A DNA stretch of 40,127 nt from Virgisporangium ochraceum. Lineage in GTDB: Bacteria > Actinomycetota > Actinomycetes > Mycobacteriales > Micromonosporaceae. The translations under genes were made by a program, and so were the position numbers. Under the pieces are notes generated by a model that saw only the letters and a program-made list of their open reading frames with translations, did not search any database and was not told where the DNA came from. Shown here piece by piece: positions 38,809 to 40,127 of this stretch. Position 1 is the stretch's first letter; every line of letters starts with the position of its first letter. The DNA is taken from positions 1-40,127 of the forward strand of contig NZ_BOPH01000057.1 of assembly GCF_016863655.1 (NCBI RefSeq). The letters run 5' to 3'.

Positions 38809-40127
38809 ATGTCCGCGGCTGGGGTGGAGCTCGGTGTCGACCTGGGAACGTCGAACACCGTCGCGGTGCTGCGCGCTCCCGACGGCCGCGCCCGCACGTT
38901 GCTGTTCGACGGGTCGCCGCTGCTGCCGTCGGCCGTGTACGCCGAGCCGTCGGGCACGATCGTGGTCGGTCGGGACGCGGTGCACAGCGCCCGCCTGGAG
39001 CCGGCCCGCTTCGAGCCCAACCCGAAGCGGCGCATCGACGACGGCGCCGTGCTGCTCGGCGACCGCGAGGTCCAGGTCGTCGACCTGCTGGCCGCCGTGC
39101 TCAACCGGGTCATGGACGAGTTCCGGCGCACGGTCGGCGGGGTGGCCCCGCAGGTGACCATCACGTGCCCGGCCGCGTGGGGAGCGACCCGCCGGCTGGT
39201 GCTGTCCGACGCCGCGGCCGCCGCGGGGCTCGGTCACGTCAAGCTGGTGCCCGAGCCGGTCGCCGCCGCCACGTACTTCACGCAGGTGCTCGGCCGGCAG
39301 GTCCCGATCGGCTCGGTGGTCGTCGTGCACGACTTCGGCGCCGGTACGTTCGACGCGAGCGTCGTCGCGCGTACGGCGTCCGGGTTCGAGGTGCTGGCCG
39401 TCGACGGCCGCGACGACATCGGCGGCCTCGACGTCGACGAGGCCATCATCGGGTTCGTCAAGAAGATCGCCGTCGAGCGCGATGCCGAGACCTGGGCGCG
39501 GCTGGAGCGTCCGTCCACAGTGGACGAGCGTCGGGCGCGGCGCCTGCTCTGGGACGACGTGCGCGTGGCCAAGGAGCGCCTGAGCCGGCAGCCGGCCGCC
39601 GACCTCAACGTGCCGCTGCTGGGCATCGACGTGCGCCTCACCCGCGACGAGCTCGAAGGGCTGGCGACGGGCATCGTCGAGCAGACGATCCGGGTGACCC
39701 AGGGCGTCATCCGCTGGGCCAAGCTGCCCGAGGGCCGCCTCGCCGGCGTGTTCCTGGTGGGCGGGTCGAGCCGGATGCCGCTCGTCGGCACGCTGCTGCA
39801 CCGTGCGCTCGGCCAGCCACCCGAGGTGATCGACTCGCCCGAGCTGGTGGTGGCCGAGGGCAGCATCCTCGCCGGCACGGGCGCGGCGCCGGAGCAGGTG
39901 CGGCCGGTGGCCGGCCCGTCGACCGGCATCATGCCGGCGATCATCACGCCGTCCGGCGACCTGGTCTACCCGGAGCTGGCCGGTTCCGGTGCGCCGGCGT
40001 CGGCCCCGCCCACCGGTCCGGTGTCGGGCGGTGTCTACGGCACTCCGCCGGTGTCCGGGCCGTCGTACGGCACTCCGCCGGTGTCCGGGCCGTCGTACGG
40101 CACTCCGCCGGTGTCCGGGCCGTCGTA
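38809..40127 (+). CDS. Hsp70-like protein, 3' end beyond the window
   Basis: 439 codons visible, no stop. The actin-like ATPase domain has GVDLGTSNTVAVLR (phosphate-1), VVHDFGAGTFDASVV (phosphate-2, DFGAGTFD for canonical DLGGGTFD) and VFLVGGSSRMPLVGTLL (adenosine). The ATPase domain ends at about residue 360 without a standard DnaK substrate-binding domain in view. Instead a Pro/Ser/Gly/Thr-rich region begins, with tandem 10-residue units VSGPSYGTPP. Actinobacteria have several such Hsp70-like proteins with atypical C-termini. This is not dnaK itself. Confidence 0.85.
   Translation, partial: MSAAGVELGVDLGTSNTVAVLRAPDGRARTLLFDGSPLLPSAVYAEPSGTIVVGRDAVHSARLEPARFEPNPKRRIDDGAVLLGDREVQVVDLLAAVLNRVMDEFRRTVGGVAPQVTITCPAAWGATRRLVLSDAAAAAGLGHVKLVPEPVAAATYFTQVLGRQVPIGSVVVVHDFGAGTFDASVVARTASGFEVLAVDGRDDIGGLDVDEAIIGFVKKIAVERDAETWARLERPSTVDERRARRLLWDDVRVAKERLSRQPAADLNVPLLGIDVRLTRDELEGLATGIVEQTIRVTQGVIRWAKLPEGRLAGVFLVGGSSRMPLVGTLLHRALGQPPEVIDSPELVVAEGSILAGTGAAPEQVRPVAGPSTGIMPAIITPSGDLVYPELAGSGAPASAPPTGPVSGGVYGTPPVSGPSYGTPPVSGPSYGTPPVSGPS
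40021..40127 (+). repeat. 30-bp tandem repeat at the window edge (coding)
   Basis: The first unit (40021-40050) encodes VSGGVYGTPP, and two exact 30-bp units encode VSGPSYGTPP. A fourth unit is cut by the window end after VSGPS. An exact tandem repeat at a sequence end may also mark an assembly break. Confidence 0.9.

Noticed and set aside
1..40127. tRNA, rRNA or riboswitch genes
   Set aside because: I looked for T-loop GTTCGANTC with paired arms and for known B12- or other riboswitch cores, including upstream of the adenosyltransferase. The 23-base gap there leaves no room, and nothing convincing was found elsewhere.
1..40127. Prophage, integrated plasmid or biosynthetic gene cluster
   Set aside because: No integrase, transposase, phage structural gene, polyketide synthase or NRPS module is present. 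Gene content is mostly conserved core metabolism, although the small palindromes may be mobile.

Overview
This window is very GC-rich, uses GTG, TTG and apparently CTG starts freely, and has several genes with no room for a ribosome-binding site. With the gene content, this points to a filamentous actinobacterium, most likely Micromonosporaceae (inference; no marker rRNA is present). From memory, the backbone matches conserved actinobacterial gene order. A cobalamin adenosyltransferase divergent from murA, then nucS, methylmalonyl-CoA epimerase, thiolase and a thioredoxin-like protein recall the Rv1314c-Rv1324 region of Mycobacterium tuberculosis. Two coiled-coil genes beside the epimerase recall filP/scy (SCO5396-SCO5399) of Streptomyces coelicolor.

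Layout. 0-8 kb: a DrrA/DrrB-like ABC exporter, a secreted lipase-like hydrolase, a VOC protein overlapping the adenosyltransferase, murA with a GNAT acetyltransferase, a small membrane protein, and a second ABC-2 exporter pair ending in a 19-bp hairpin. 8-14.5 kb: a DUF4126 membrane protein; a tight nucS / polynucleotide-kinase-like / Thg1-like cluster; an aldehyde dehydrogenase; a short-chain dehydrogenase; a 3-hydroxyacyl-CoA dehydrogenase; and a small Zn-site protein. 14.6-20 kb: two polar-growth type coiled-coil proteins, methylmalonyl-CoA epimerase and a thiolase. 20-26.4 kb: an Asp23/Gls24 protein, a thioredoxin-TPR protein and a ureohydrolase-like protein on the plus strand. On the minus strand is a coupled penicillin-binding protein / 41-residue membrane peptide / sugar dehydrogenase operon. 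26.5-35 kb: the large NAD-specific glutamate dehydrogenase, two tiny basic proteins and a LAL-type LuxR regulator. 34.9-40.1 kb: a TetR / DCC-thiol protein / membrane protein operon with twin palindromic operators, a lone ABC ATPase, a DUF6232-like protein, an enoyl-CoA hydratase, and an Hsp70-like gene cut by the window end inside a 30-bp tandem repeat.

Functional themes are propionyl/methylmalonyl and beta-oxidation type acyl-CoA metabolism, peptidoglycan synthesis and polar growth, nucleic-acid repair, and glutamate catabolism. There are no tRNA, rRNA, CRISPR, prophage or transposase genes that I can see.

The most striking non-genic content is two families of dispersed hairpins. One has three copies of a ~76-nt imperfect palindrome (arms reading GATCTTGCA-S-TTGTGGCC) with a conserved same-base mismatch. 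The other has two copies of an ~84-nt element whose substitutions preserve its stems. Many genes also carry a TANNNT -10 hexamer exactly 6-7 nt before the start codon, which indicates leaderless transcripts. One is a 14-bp palindrome that appears to drive murA and the adenosyltransferase in both directions.
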